In this document: one piece after another, positions 23,190-35,200 of the stretch
How the letters are laid out: each line of letters opens with the position of its first letter
Position numbering within the stretch: position 1 is the stretch's first letter
Assembly: GCA_030704615.1 (NCBI GenBank)
Contig: CM060731.1
Coordinates: 92,112,756-92,176,755 of the forward strand
Source of the DNA: Takakia lepidozioides
Taxonomy: Eukaryota; Streptophyta; Takakiopsida; Takakiales; Takakiaceae
DNA: 64,000 nt
Direction of reading: 5' to 3'
Program-made: the position numbers and the translations under genes
Notes under the pieces: model-generated
Seen by the model: the letters and a program-made list of their open reading frames with translations, nothing else
Told to the model about the DNA's origin: nothing
Databases searched by the model: none

Positions 23190-23880
23190 TTAACAGTGAG
23201 GCTGGTAGTAGTCACTCCGACTCCAAAAAATCCAGGGGCCTCATAGCGCTTGGCCTTCTCCAACTTGCGGACACTTCCAACTCTTCTACCACTCCACAAT
23301 TATGGATGGGATACCAAGCTCTAGAACAAATCGCAACAGATGCTGGCCTCCCCATCATTGAGGAGACTCACTCCTCGTTCGAGCTTCAGCACCTAGGCCT
23401 CAAGGCCGCTGAAATCCATGAAATGCGACATGGTCTCAAGTCTTAGCCACGCACTCCTCAACTACTATTCCCAGCTGTCCGCCCAGACGGAAGAGAAGGC
23501 CAGCTTTATCCACTGACGCAGCTGCCAAAGGGGACTCAAATTGACTCTGTGTCCGGGCTTCCTACCTCGCCCCCTCACATCCTGATCCGTTTTGATAGGG
23601 ACACCAAGATGCCCAAAGAACAAGCCCTATTCAGGGCACGCAAGCAATTCAAGGAGATGGACATCCCGCTCAGCAAAATCCTATATTCACCTATCAGTGC
23701 CGTCACTAAGCATGGGAGCAAATTTTGGAACGGGGTCCTCAAGGTCGAATTGCTCAGGCCAGCCACCGACGGATTAGCTCTTCTTTAAGGCAACCGTGCC
23801 TTCGTCATGCCAATGGCCTCTGGGGCACCACTGCAGGGAAAGGTTGAAAAAACGTTCGACCTTTGTTAGAGGGCTGTCTG
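23190..23880 (+). pseudogene. Unrecognised transposon-like ORF fragment
   Basis: A frame with several interruptions that continues past the previous entry. It reads through SKKSRGLIALGLLQLAD, then a conserved-looking block with MPKEQALFRARKQFKEMD and SKFWNGVLKVELLRP, and stops at 23788. After that stop the same frame continues (GNRAFVMPM, GKVEKTFDLC) to about 23880. It could be the N-terminal protein of a non-LTR element, but I cannot confirm this and assign no function. Confidence 0.35.
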
Positions 23881-23984
23881 GGACTTAGACAGTTTTACGG
23901 GTTCTGTGGGGTACCTTTAATTTTTGCACAGACTTACGGATGATAGACTTAGACCAACAGAGGCCTTAGGGGTGACAGACAGGC

Positions 23985-24152
23985 TTACACACTCAGTCAC
24001 AGCCGGACACAGCCTTACACAGCCTATCACAGTCTATCACAGCCAGTCACAGGCCGATACAGTTTTACACAGCCAGTCACAGGCCGACACAGCCAGTCAC
24101 AGTTCGGCACAGTCACAGCCCGACACAGCTTGGCACAGCCCGTCACAGCATA
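23985..24152 (+). repeat. Short-period tandem repeat, CACAGCC-rich
   Basis: Roughly ten-base units of the type CACAGCCAGT / CACAGGCCGA repeated about 15 times with drift. Simple minisatellite; no coding value. Confidence 0.85.
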
Positions 24153-24930
24153 CATAGGGAACGGTTATCATTGGCAGGGAATGACTGTGTGGGAACGACA
24201 TCTGCAGAGGGAACTTGCTTATTTCTTGGGTGACAGTTAGTTAGTTAGGCGGTTAGAACAGCTTGCAGTTAGATCAGGCAGAGCAGCGACATGGAGGGGA
24301 CACTTTGGAGAGGACACTTATGGCATCATGACTTGGCCTTGAGGGAAAAAGAACGATCTGGAGCTGAGGAAGGAAGAGCGCAGTGGAGGAGGAGACACGA
24401 TCTGTTGGTGCTTGATTCATGCAAGCTGTAGAGATATACTGTAGAGCAGACTTGGGACACCATGGCTTCGGCCTGATTTGATGCACTCACACTGTGTAGA
24501 GAGACCGGAGTGAAGATGTGGAATGAATGGATGAGTGATTGGAACATGATAGATTGCTGAAGCAATCTGATGCTTAAATATAAACAGTAAGGTAATTTGC
24601 TGACATGAAGGCAAGAAAGAATACAAACATGAAGCACTTCCATCATACACTAGCTGTAGGTCATGACTGATTGTTCTGAGCGGGCTGAGTGCTTAGAGAT
24701 ATCCAACTCTTCTATCTTGGAGTTCCCACCTCGGATAGCAAAGAGATAGGTGAGTAAAAGCTGCTCGACATTTGGCGACCATACTGGGGAACTGGGTCAA
24801 GAACAACCAGATGTGACAGGCATCTGGTGGGATCATGGTGGTTGGAGAATTAAAGAATTTGATGTGAATCAAATTCCCTGTGGAACTGAGAAAGAAAGAT
24901 TGTCCAAGCAATTCTTTTAGAGATTCCTGG
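24153..24930. other. No gene seen
   Basis: About 0.8 kb of AT-rich sequence with only short, unsupported frames. It may be the 5' part of the decayed retroelement that follows. Confidence 0.5.
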
Positions 24931-27258
24931 AATTGCCAGACGGCTGCAAAGAAAACATTCTTAAGAGAGTGCATGATGCTGATCCTGAGTGGGGTCTGGA
25001 GAAAGGAGTGATAAAGATTTATCAAGTGGCCTGTAAAGGGAGAGCAAGTTGGTTACCAACATTGGTTTATGTGATAGCGTTGCTATCCATTAAACGAGTG
25101 GAGTTTGAAGGCTAGGAGGAACAGAAAGTGAATGTTTATACTCATATGCATGAAGAATTGGTACTGGTAAAAAATTGGATTCCTAAGGATATCCTATGGA
25201 TCAAACTTACACCAAGAACAGTTTTTTAGACGTGTTTGCCATATGGTTATATGGTAACGGAGACTTCTAGTATAGCCAAGGGTGCATTGAAGCTTGAAAG
25301 AAACCCAGGCATATACAAGAGATACTATAGAAGAGAGTTTTGGTTATTGCCTCATTAAAGATATGAAAGACATGGGACATGAGTGATGAAAGAGAAGTTA
25401 GACTCCACAGATATTCAGCATAGAGAGAAAGTTATTTGAAAGCTAATTATCCCTATCTTTGGGAGAGAGGAATAGACATAGGGGAATCATCTAGAGACAT
25501 TAAGACCGGAGAGTACATCACCCATACCGGAAGAACCAGAGTTGGATGCCACTCCTTCTTATTCTTTACAAGAAAGATTCAGGGATTTGGTACAGGAAGA
25601 AGATCAGCCACGAGGGGAGAGATCTGAGGTACATCCCTGGATTAAAGATTTGACAGAAATCTTTGATCAGAGTTGGCATGGGACACCAAAAGCAGGAACT
25701 CCAGTTTCTGAATCACAAGACAAAAAAAGGAGAGGAGGATGTGGCAGAGCCAACAGAGAGTTTAGACTCTCCAACTCCACTCCAGTTGAGTTATATGAGT
25801 GAGGAAGAGGAAAACCAAGAGAAGAACTTGGAAGATGAAAACAGAGAGAAGAATTTGGAAGATAAGAGTATGAAGAAGTAGACCCAACAGTTGAGGTTGA
25901 GACTACAACCAGGACATCCCAACCTGTTGGACTTGGATCAAGTGGAGCACTTGGATCACATGCCAACGAAGGTGTCGGCTCAGGGGGATCAGGCGGGCAA
26001 CTTGGATCTAGCTCTAGGGGGATAGGGAGTGTGGGAAGTAGTGCAACTGGAGCTGGGGATACTGAGAATACAGTGGGGCCAGTAGCAGGGAGTGCTCAGG
26101 GGCCAACACCTGGTGGGAGTGCCACCAACACAACAGTAGGTCCTCAAGGACCAGCACCAACAAGAGGACCAGCACCTGTTAGTGGGCAGGGTGTAGGGCC
26201 ACAGATGGCGGTACCTCCAACACGGGCAAAACCACCTTTTCCAATATATGCAGGAAAAGGGGATCCTGATGTACACATAGCCAATTGGACCACTATGGTA
26301 GGTCTGGTAGTTATAACAATGGTATGGCAAGGAGAGGTAATCCAAGAGGGAATTACCAAGGCAACCTCAGAGGCAACTACCAAGGTAATCCAAGGGGAAA
26401 TTACCAGCCAGGTAATCAGGATTATAGAAATAATTCCAGAGCAGACCAAGGGCGAGAACCCAATGGTGAAGAACTGTGTTACTATTGTAATCAGGCAGGA
26501 CAATGCAAAGCAGCCTGTCCATTCTAGATCAGACACCAAAATGAGATGAGAGCTCCTGTGAATGAGGGCCCAGTGGTGGCAGCTCACATGGTTAGGCCAT
26601 GTTTTGTACCAGAAGTAAGTACAATGATAGTGACCAGAAGCAAAGCTAAATTAATACCTCCAGTGGATGAGGAAGAAGATGATAATGAAGATGGCAGTGA
26701 TGTGCCTGAAGATGATGAGGCTTGGAGAGATGAGAAGGAACTGCACAGGGAAGTGGCTGATACCATAAGGGAAATGCAGAAGAATACTGATATCCCTATG
26801 GCAGATTCTTCGGACTTTGATAGAGAAGATGAAGAGGGTGAAGATGAAGTGAAGAAAGAAGCTTCACAAGTGCAGGGTAATGAAGGGACTCTGGCTGAAG
26901 TAATATGCCAGACCAAGCTGAGATTACCATTGGACAGCTATTGGCTGTGACACCTCATTGTAGGCACAGGCTGTATCAAGCAATTAATCAGATTGCTCAT
27001 GTGACAGAGAACACAGACCTGAGCAGCAAAGTGGCAAGTTATAATGTGACGCCTGAAGGGCGAGAAACAGTCATGGACTTTGATGATTCTATGCCAGTAA
27101 TCCAATTGAGAATTGGAAGCACAGACTTGACTGATGTATTGATAGATGGAGGCTCAGGAGTGAATATTATGACAGACCAATTAAGGCAAAAGCTTGGTCT
27201 GAGTAAAATGAAACCAGCCCCATTTACAGTAACAATGGCAGATCAAATGAGTGTACAG
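24931..27258 (+). pseudogene. Decayed LTR-retrotransposon gag-protease region, 5' part
   Basis: A second, different retroelement lineage. Visible are gag-like PPFPIYAGKGDPDVHIANW (about 26236), an Arg/Gly/Asn-rich tail with repeated RGNYQGN and a damaged zinc knuckle CYYCNQAGQCKAAC (His replaced by Gln, near 26475-26520), an acidic Glu/Asp linker (26640-26870), and a retropepsin with VLIDGGSGVNIMTDQLRQKLGL near 27138-27200 (DGG in place of DTG or DSG). Frames upstream are full of stops. The protease frame stops abruptly at 27267 where MULE A1 is inserted and resumes at 38574. Confidence 0.75.
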
Positions 27259-27267
27259 CCTTTAGGC
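27259..27267 (+). repeat. 9-bp target duplication of MULE A1, left (CCTTTAGGC)
   Basis: CCTTTAGGC precedes the element and recurs at 38565-38573. Nine bases is the classic MULE length. Confidence 0.92.
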
Positions 27268-27480
27268 CAACGACGCAATGGCGTGAGCGTTGCACGTGAG
27301 CGCGCGAGCGTACGCTCACGCAGGAGTGACGTGGCGTGAGCGTACGCTCACGCCAGCTGACGTGGCTGCACACGCTGACGTGGCGTGAGCGTCATGTCAG
27401 CATGCTGATGTGGCGGTAAATGATGACGTGGCACTGTCCGTCAACTGCCACGTCAGCATTAACATGCGCCGCCTATAACC
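27268..27480 (+). repeat. MULE A1 left terminal and subterminal repeats
   Basis: Contains the perfect 20-bp palindrome GCGTGAGCGTACGCTCACGC near 27331-27350 and repeated TGACGTGGCGTGAGCG-type units. Such GC-rich subterminal repeats are usual transposase-binding regions. The extreme end CAACGACG contains, on the other strand, CGTCGTTG, which overlaps the core of the intronic palindromes. Confidence 0.8.
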
Positions 27481-27908
27481 GTGGATGGTCCTATGACCGT
27501 GGAATTAATGCAGGGAATCTTGCCTAAATAGAATCAAGACGAGCGTTGAGGCCTACAATTGCAGCATCCAACATTGTGCAATTACAAATGTTTGTTTCAC
27601 TTTACAATTACGAAGACGACAAAATATCCTCACAAAGTGTGCGCCATAAAGGCTGCCACGAGAAGACTTCCTCCCTCCTCAAATAACAATGAGAGTTATG
27701 ATCATCTTCAAAAGATGATTGTAGTGCATAGCGACAGCAAGACATGTAGACTTCGAAACGGTGCAATGACAAATGTGCACTACCTAAAAGTTGTCACTCA
27801 GACCTCACTCCGTATAGTTGGAGGCCATATCATTGCACAGCCGACGAATTGATGTGAATTACACATTTCAAATCATGGTCATCCACATACCACATTACAT
27901 AGTTCATG

Positions 27909-30900
27909 CTACCCATGTGTTGTATCCCGCTGCAAAAGAGTATCGACCTCGTTGAAACTCATAGTGGCCTGGTGAATGAAGTTGTCACGTTTGGGATCGC
28001 AAACCATCCTCCTCAAAAATATGAAATACAAATGTTTGCAGGGTATGAATTTACCTCTTGCCCAAACTGGTTGATAGCATATTCACAAAATCAGGACATG
28101 TGCAATTGGGGAAATTGGAAAACCGTGATGTCGTAGGTCCTGTCATGAACAGCAGATGTGGAAGTGATGATTGTGAATACCCGACCATATCCTGGATCGG
28201 GTACTTCCGTGGTGCTTCCGACACGAGCTTGGAGCATTCTTGCGGACTCCACTTTGCCAAAGTGTTCAGCGGTTGGAGGGAAACGCCGAACGAGCTTTCC
28301 ATCTCGTTTGGTTGGCCACAAGTCAGGATTTGCCGGGGGGACCCGGGAGGACGCAGGAGTAGTAGCACATGCATGGAGTTGGGGTTGTCTCGCAAAAAAA
28401 ACCTGCCTCCTCCAGCATTTCAATCTCCTGAAAGCTGAGATGTGTTCCCACCTTCACGGGCCAAACGGTTGGAGGAGATGGCTTCATCACTACGGAAGGA
28501 CGCACAGTTCCATGCACACATCTGGCACAATCATCTGCGCAGAACCAGAACTTGTGGTTCTGGCTTCTGGTTGACCGTATGGACGCATCAAGCCCGTGAA
28601 AGTCGGAGCAGGAGTTCGGGCACCACCTCTGGATATAGATGAAGTGCACTTCTCGAAATTAGTTGCCCTGATCGCTGTACATTTCACACGAGACCCGACA
28701 CTTGTGCGTTCTATGTGCCAAACGTGGTCGGGCATGCGGACTCAAGCACATCAAGGGGGTTGTTTCTCTCCTGCACCATTTCAGTGGCACGGTTTGATGC
28801 TGGAGCTTGCCGTCGTGTTGGAGGTTCCTCCACAATGGAGGTTCCGGACACGGAGCTGTCATGCAGGGGAACACGAGGCTTCGAGAAGTTATCACGGTCT
28901 GCCCTGTGGGAATCTGAATCCGAACCAGGTGGAGTGTTCAATTTCCTCTTACAGGAGCCGAATCTCTCCTCCCCTTCAAGATGTGGAACTCTAGAAACAA
29001 GTGGCGTTCCCTGGGCATACATGCTCACCGCCCGTGCTATCTTGATTGGATCCCCAGATCTGTTTGCAGCACGCAACATCAACTCGATTTGTCCGGACCC
29101 TTGCCACCAACCCCACCTCGTAAGAAATCACGGTATCGGGTTTGTTGTTGCAAGGCACGTATCAAATCATCTGTTGTTGCCACATACAAATCCCGACCTC
29201 TTTTCCCAGACTGCTGCAACCATGCATTGTGCACAGTTTCTGCCAAATTGCAAGATGGCATGTCTGCCATTTCCTCAATGGACATGTTCTGCAAAGAGGA
29301 TAACCACACTTCAGAAAGTGCACAGGAAACAACATAAAGAAAGCAATGAGTCAAAAATATGGAAAGCAAATGTATGAATAAAGCATGAAATAGAAGCCTC
29401 GTACCATTGTCATGGCTGCTCCCCACTGTCTATACCGGAAGTGCCAAAACGCCAGCCAATCTTCCAATGCTCTCATACTCTCAAGTGATGCAGCTCCAGA
29501 AGAGAACACCAGGCACGAATTGTCTGGAACAAAGTGTCCGCCCTTCATTGTTCTAGCATCTTTGTACTCTTTGCACAATTTACGGTGCTGAGTCTGCATC
29601 TCTGGTTTGATGTCCGACTTTGTATGTTTTTCCAGAGATTGTGTCCAATGGAATAGACATGTACGCTCTCTTCCTGGCATAGGCACTTTTGGGTCGCCCG
29701 ATCCGAAGACAATACGAATAGCATTGAAATTTGCTTGAGCACTATCCGCCATGAAACCTGCGAAATTTGGAGATGGCAGCCCATGGCAGCCCATGACACG
29801 TATCAGGGAATTCCACATGAGCTTCTGGGATTCCGTATCGGATTGCATGTCACAAACTGCAATTGTCATAACTCGTTGGTACACTGGATCGTAGACATGA
29901 CAAGCCATTGTCGTCCAATCCTTCACTCGTTTCACATGATCAAACATAAGAAAACAGTTCTGCAAGTCCCCAGTCTTCTGCATCCGCTTCACGAGGCTAA
30001 CCCCACTGCCCTCCCCAACAGTCGACATTTTGAAAAGAAAAACTTTGATGGCACCTTGACCTGGGAATACATTGTCCTGGATGTAATCGTACTTGCTCAG
30101 TCGTTTCAATTCCAAAATATTGTCTATGTAGCCTCTGATCCCAGAGCCCATTCTCAATGCATTGATCTGATGCCGAATGTTAGGTGAACTTAAAGTGGAG
30201 AAATGATCCATGACCAGGTCCAATGCTGCACCGTCAAGTTTAGTCCCCACAGAATCTCCTTCACTCAAAATATGGCTTTCCAAGAAGGACTTGCTTGCGC
30301 CAAGAGCAATTGCAGATGTTGTTGCGGATGGGTTTCTCCCGAACTCCTGTTTGATCAACCTCGATACTGTCTCAACACTCTCCCTGTAATCCCCCTTCGA
30401 GACAGGATGGTTATGGAATCCAAAATGCACACAAGCTCTCGTCATTGTATTCAAACGGTGGACAACATAGTACATTCTTGCTCCGCAGAGCGCCAAGCAG
30501 GATGGCACAAGTTTGCAGAATTTGCAGACGAAAGTGTTTGCCGGTGGAGGGGCAGTCCCAGGCTGAAATGGATTTTCCGCCAGACCCTCCCATTCGCTTT
30601 GATTATGAACTCCAGACTGAAGAAAGTGTCTGCAATTCAAATTATCACACCTAAGGTGTCCATTGCAAACTGTCCTCCTGAAAACAAGCTTGTCATCATT
30701 CTGAATATTGGATGTTTTTGTTCTGCACCACGGGTGCCCGTCGTGTTTCTTGTCCATTCCATGCATCATGATTGTTACACCTCCAACTCGCGGAGGAGGA
30801 GGCAGCTCGAATAGGATATCGCCATCAAAAGTCCGGCAAGAACTTCACAGGCACCTGCTTCAAAGATTCCCAATCAATTCCCCGCAACTCACTTTTGAAT

Positions 30901-31407
30901 CCAGCCATTCCTCCCATCGCCCGCAATTTTGGAATGACACTACAAATCTCTTCTTCATCAGCTTCTGCAACCACAGTAGGAAGGACTGGATTTGGAATTT
31001 CACTTATGTCATCATCGGAAGAATCCGAAAGCTCAACGATTGGAGTGGAGGAAGTCTGTTCTTTTTTCACCACCACCTCCCTCTTGTCTTCAACGACCGA
31101 AGCAGCAGTCCCGGGCGTCACATATGACCCAAGGGACTTTCCGAGGCTCTCCAAGTACTCTGTATCGACCAGGACGCACTCTCCACTGGCTGATATGAGC
31201 CGTCTCATCACGGTTTTGGAAAGAATATTTCACCAACTTCCCTTTCAGATCGTAAACCTCTTTCTCCAAAAAGATGGAGCCATTCTGCAGCTGAAAACGG
31301 GTAGCCAAGACATGTTCCAGAACAATTGCAAATCCATTGTCAAGGACTTCCTGGGAGAACGGCACTGGTTTGTCGTCTGAGAAGAACTCCGCTTCAGAGG
31401 AAGCCAT
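27909..31407 (-). CDS. MULE A1 transposase (frame broken by small indels)
   Basis: ATG at 31407, stop at 27909-27911. Order in the product: N-terminal module (FQLQNGSIFLEKEVYD, WRVRPGRYRV), acidic SDSSDDD stretch, Cys/His region (WCRTKTSN, GHLRCDNLNCRHF, CKFCKLVPSCLALC) that may be a GCM/WRKY-like DNA-binding finger, MULE core (MFDHVKR, FMADSAQANFNA, CLFHW, then EDWLAFWHFRYRQWG), an intron with GTACG donor and TTTGCAG acceptor (about 29278-29404), then a long C-terminal exon with a second Cys cluster (FWFCADDCARC) and a SWIM finger (CTCPDF to CKHL). Indels break the frame near 31140, 30825, 29545, 28400, 28240, 28120 and 28055. At most of these points copy A2 is in frame, so the disruptions are recent or are assembly errors. 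Confidence 0.88.
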
Positions 31408-32259
31408 CTTCCTTCCTCGAGTATGTTTGTACCTTGCTATCGCAGATCTAGTGTAAATCGGTTTACTGCTGTCTCCAGAACACAGTTGAAGAATGAGCAG
31501 AGCATATGGCGGAGGAAGCTCAGATAACGACTGTGCATATTCTGTTATTCATTCCAGATATGCAGCCGTCCATTTTAATTACTTTTCTTGTGGGCCCAGT
31601 GGTCAGAGAATCCATAGGGGCAGTGTCGGCAACTGTTAAACCGTTAATCAGAACCTCATCAATAAACCCAATAACAAAGCCGACTTCCTGGAAGCATGCC
31701 ACAGGATCCGAGAATGGGATTGCAGATTAAGTAAATGTATCTATATACTACTACCAATGATCATGCGCACCTGGAAAGTTCCAAATGTGCAACGAATGTG
31801 GGTTTGGATAACAAGGATGACCGTGTATGATATTCCAAAATTTGTCATCAAACTCTCGTTCATTTATATTTATTTGTTTAAGACTGCGCATCAATTTCTG
31901 GGATTCGCTGTTCTTTTTAAATATTGAAAGTTATAATTTAGAACACGCCGTTTTGTTTTGGGCGGCACACGTCAGACATCCATAACTGAATACGAACAGC
32001 TGTACACCAATTGCTGGCATGTGCACTAATAACGAAACGACTATGTGTAACGGTCACGCGGGAGGGAATCCGATGCTTCTAGAGACACGCAAGAACACAG
32101 GCAATCCCGCAAGAAATCGGGAGTCACTGCGTTTTTCTACTTTTCGCGCTTAGAGGGAGAGTGGTAGTCAAGCTGGAGAGGGTTCCTTCTAGAATACGAA
32201 AGAGAAGAAAGTCTCTTTATTTTACTTCCCTTAGAGAGAGACGCAGAGCAAGAGAGAAA
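31408..32259. promoter_or_regulatory. Divergent intergenic region of MULE A1
   Basis: About 850 bp between the two divergent starts, conserved in A2. AT-rich patches occur (for example near 31850-31950) but no single TATA box can be assigned with confidence. It must contain both promoters and probably the 5' leader or first exon of the plus-strand gene. Confidence 0.45.
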
Positions 32260-35200
32260 ATGACGAGGCGTCGTTTGTTGGAGAACACAGGGCCAAGGCA
32301 GCAGGTGAACCGGAGACTGATTCACAAGAGCAGACGGACTGAGGCAGCGGCTGCGACACAGTCGGCGATAAGAGTGCGCCAGCCTGTGGAGGCAGAGAGA
32401 TGAATCGCAGGGACACTGAAGAAGGTGGAAGCACGCGGAACGCCGAACCTGAAGAAGGTCAAGAAAAACCCTTGCGCAGACAGAAACTCCAGCAGATGTG
32501 AGAGGGAAGAGGAAAGCTGCAGAAGGGGATCAAATTTCAAAACCTAAGAAGGTGCCAGTAAGTTTTATCATATAGTCTGTGTGATTGCCTTTCAAGGAGT
32601 CCTTCCTCTTCCATTCTTTAGCAGGAACTACTGAATCGCGAGCGTCGTTAACGCCATTCGATTCTGCTCATGAGATTTATGTACCTATGTGTTTGAAGAG
32701 AGAGTCTGCACTTACTATTCTCCCTAAACTACACTGAATGTCGTTGCCGCCAATCAGTTGCACATATATGTCATTACACAACACCGATCCGGCAGGTGTT
32801 ATCTTTTGTGATTGTCGTTAACGCCGTTCGCTATCGCTCTCGCTTTTGTTTTGAATACGGCAGTCTCGGCTTTGCATGTGTAGATTGTGCTGAATTCTTT
32901 CACACCATTCATGGTGAGTTTCCTTGATACAGAGTGATGTCGTTACCGCCATTCACTATTTGCAAATCACTTAGTCAGAACTGAATGGCATCGTGCAGAA
33001 AACTGTGAGGTCGAAGCCTACAGGATCAGAGGGGAAAGGATCTGGAGATGGGGACGAGTCCGCAAAAAGCTCAGAGAATACAGATGAAGCAGATGAATCC
33101 GAAGTGCACTACCTTGACAAGGTGAAAGAACTCATGTCATTCCAGAAGGTAAACTCTCAGGAGGTTATAAGGGACATGCTCGTATCTGGAGGGCGTCTGG
33201 ACATACCTCTGTGCCGGATGATATCAATGCCTGTTGTGCGTCCACCTCTTTCCCATGACATAACAAAATTGGAGAGTGATTTTGTGCATGGATATAGACT
33301 TGGTGCACAAGTTTTTTATGTGTCACTGACGGATATAAATGGGAAAAGCACATTAGTTTCTCCAGAGATCAGTGATAACTGGGATGAGTGCTGGAAAGAT
33401 GCCAATGAGGAGTTCGAGCTGGGCCTCATGATGGGAAAGAACACCCAGCAATTTGCAACCACATGTTCTACGTCTGGGACGGCAACCACCGATTGCTGGC
33501 ATGGATGGGATACATTCAGAAACACCATTCGAAAGACAAAGACAAGCATGTTGCTGTGGAGGCAATGGTTTTGGATCCAGGAAACGACATCGCTAGGCTT
33601 CTTACAGCTATGCACGACGTGAACAAGTAAGTCATCCAGGAGATTTGATTCCCTCTGTAGTGTCTTGTTGATCCTCAAAAAACAGTGTTAAGGAATGCAA
33701 TGTTTTCAATGTTTTTGCAGATCGACAGAGAAATCGCATGTGACAACAAGCTTGGTTCACACACTATTCCGAATTCAGAGGATTGGTCTGATGAAGCTGG
33801 ATGATTTTCGGACAGTACTACCACCCAATATCATCAAGAAGTGCGAAACAGGAAGAGCTGCAGGCACTTGGTATTCTTTGACACGAGAGGCGTTTCTGGA
33901 GTACATGTATGCGGTAAGCCCGAGTCTGTAATCTGTTTACTTTTCGAATACATGTTTAGAGTCCCTTCGGAGCTAATCACTACTTGAATGAATGCAGCAA
34001 GAACTGGCAGAGGCAGCTGAGAAGGGAAAATCCGAATATTACCGCACTACACCAGAGGAACTAAGGACATCAAAGGGTGTGGAAGCTGCAATAAAGAAGG
34101 AGTTTGAGATGCGAAGAACCAAATTGATGTCAGCCTTCGGAAAGCAGCTTAGAATAGTAGATCCTGGACTTGGTCCTGAGTTCCTTCAGCAGATCAAAAC
34201 ACACTATGACAAGCATGTGCATCCGGAGATGCAGCAGGAGAAATTGCACCGGCTGGCCATATCGATGGTCGACCCACAAACAAAAATAAGGTGGCTGGAG
34301 ATATGGAACTCAGATCAAACAGTAAAGGACTTGAATCAGTTCCCAAAGAGCACCATACAGCCTGGCACAAAGGTGGAAGGAATCAGTGATTTGGTGTTTG
34401 ATAACTGGCTCCACAAGGCTACATTTTGGAGTCAGGTGTGTATTCGAACATGCTGTTTCTTCTCTTCAAGTATGTGATGTGTTTCTTTTTTGCAATTCTG
34501 ACAAATATTTGCAGCTCGAAAAGCGCGCCGTCATTGTGCTGGATCAGACTTTGAAGGACCTGAACATTGCGATTGTTTCCCCTCCCCAAATGTCATTGGA
34601 GGCATACATAAGGAAGTGGAGAGGTCTCACCTGGAGATACTGTTTTTTCCGGGAGTTCTCCAAAGATGGTAACATTTTACGGTCCAACGACTTTGACAGT
34701 CAGGTTGGAGGAGAGTGGGCCATGATGCGAGTTGTGTACAGGTGAAATGTCATACTTGAAACTCTACTGTTTTTTTGGGAAAAATGTGGCTTCATATGGA
34801 TTGCATCTTAGATCCAGATTGAATGTCGTTGACGACATTCACTTCTTTGTCTGAGTCATTCTTAAGCGAGTATATGAATTCACCTGGTTAGGATCTAAGG
34901 GTGCAATTATATTGTCCCTGATTAGAATTGATAATGTCCTTGAATGGCGTTGACGACATTCACATACGGAGTTGTTGTGGTCCTCAAGGTTATTTAAATT
35001 TTTGTAATGTCCATAGAGGTTACAATGAGGGTTGATCACTTCATTTTGCTGAATGTCAATGCAGACATTCAGTTGTTCTGCATTGTTTTTCCTCTTGCGA
35101 TGAATATGGAGGCTTGATAAGCTCTGTTTTAAGAAATCCAAAGTGAATGTCGTTGACGACATTCACAGCTGTGTCTGTATTATTAAAAACGACAAATTCA

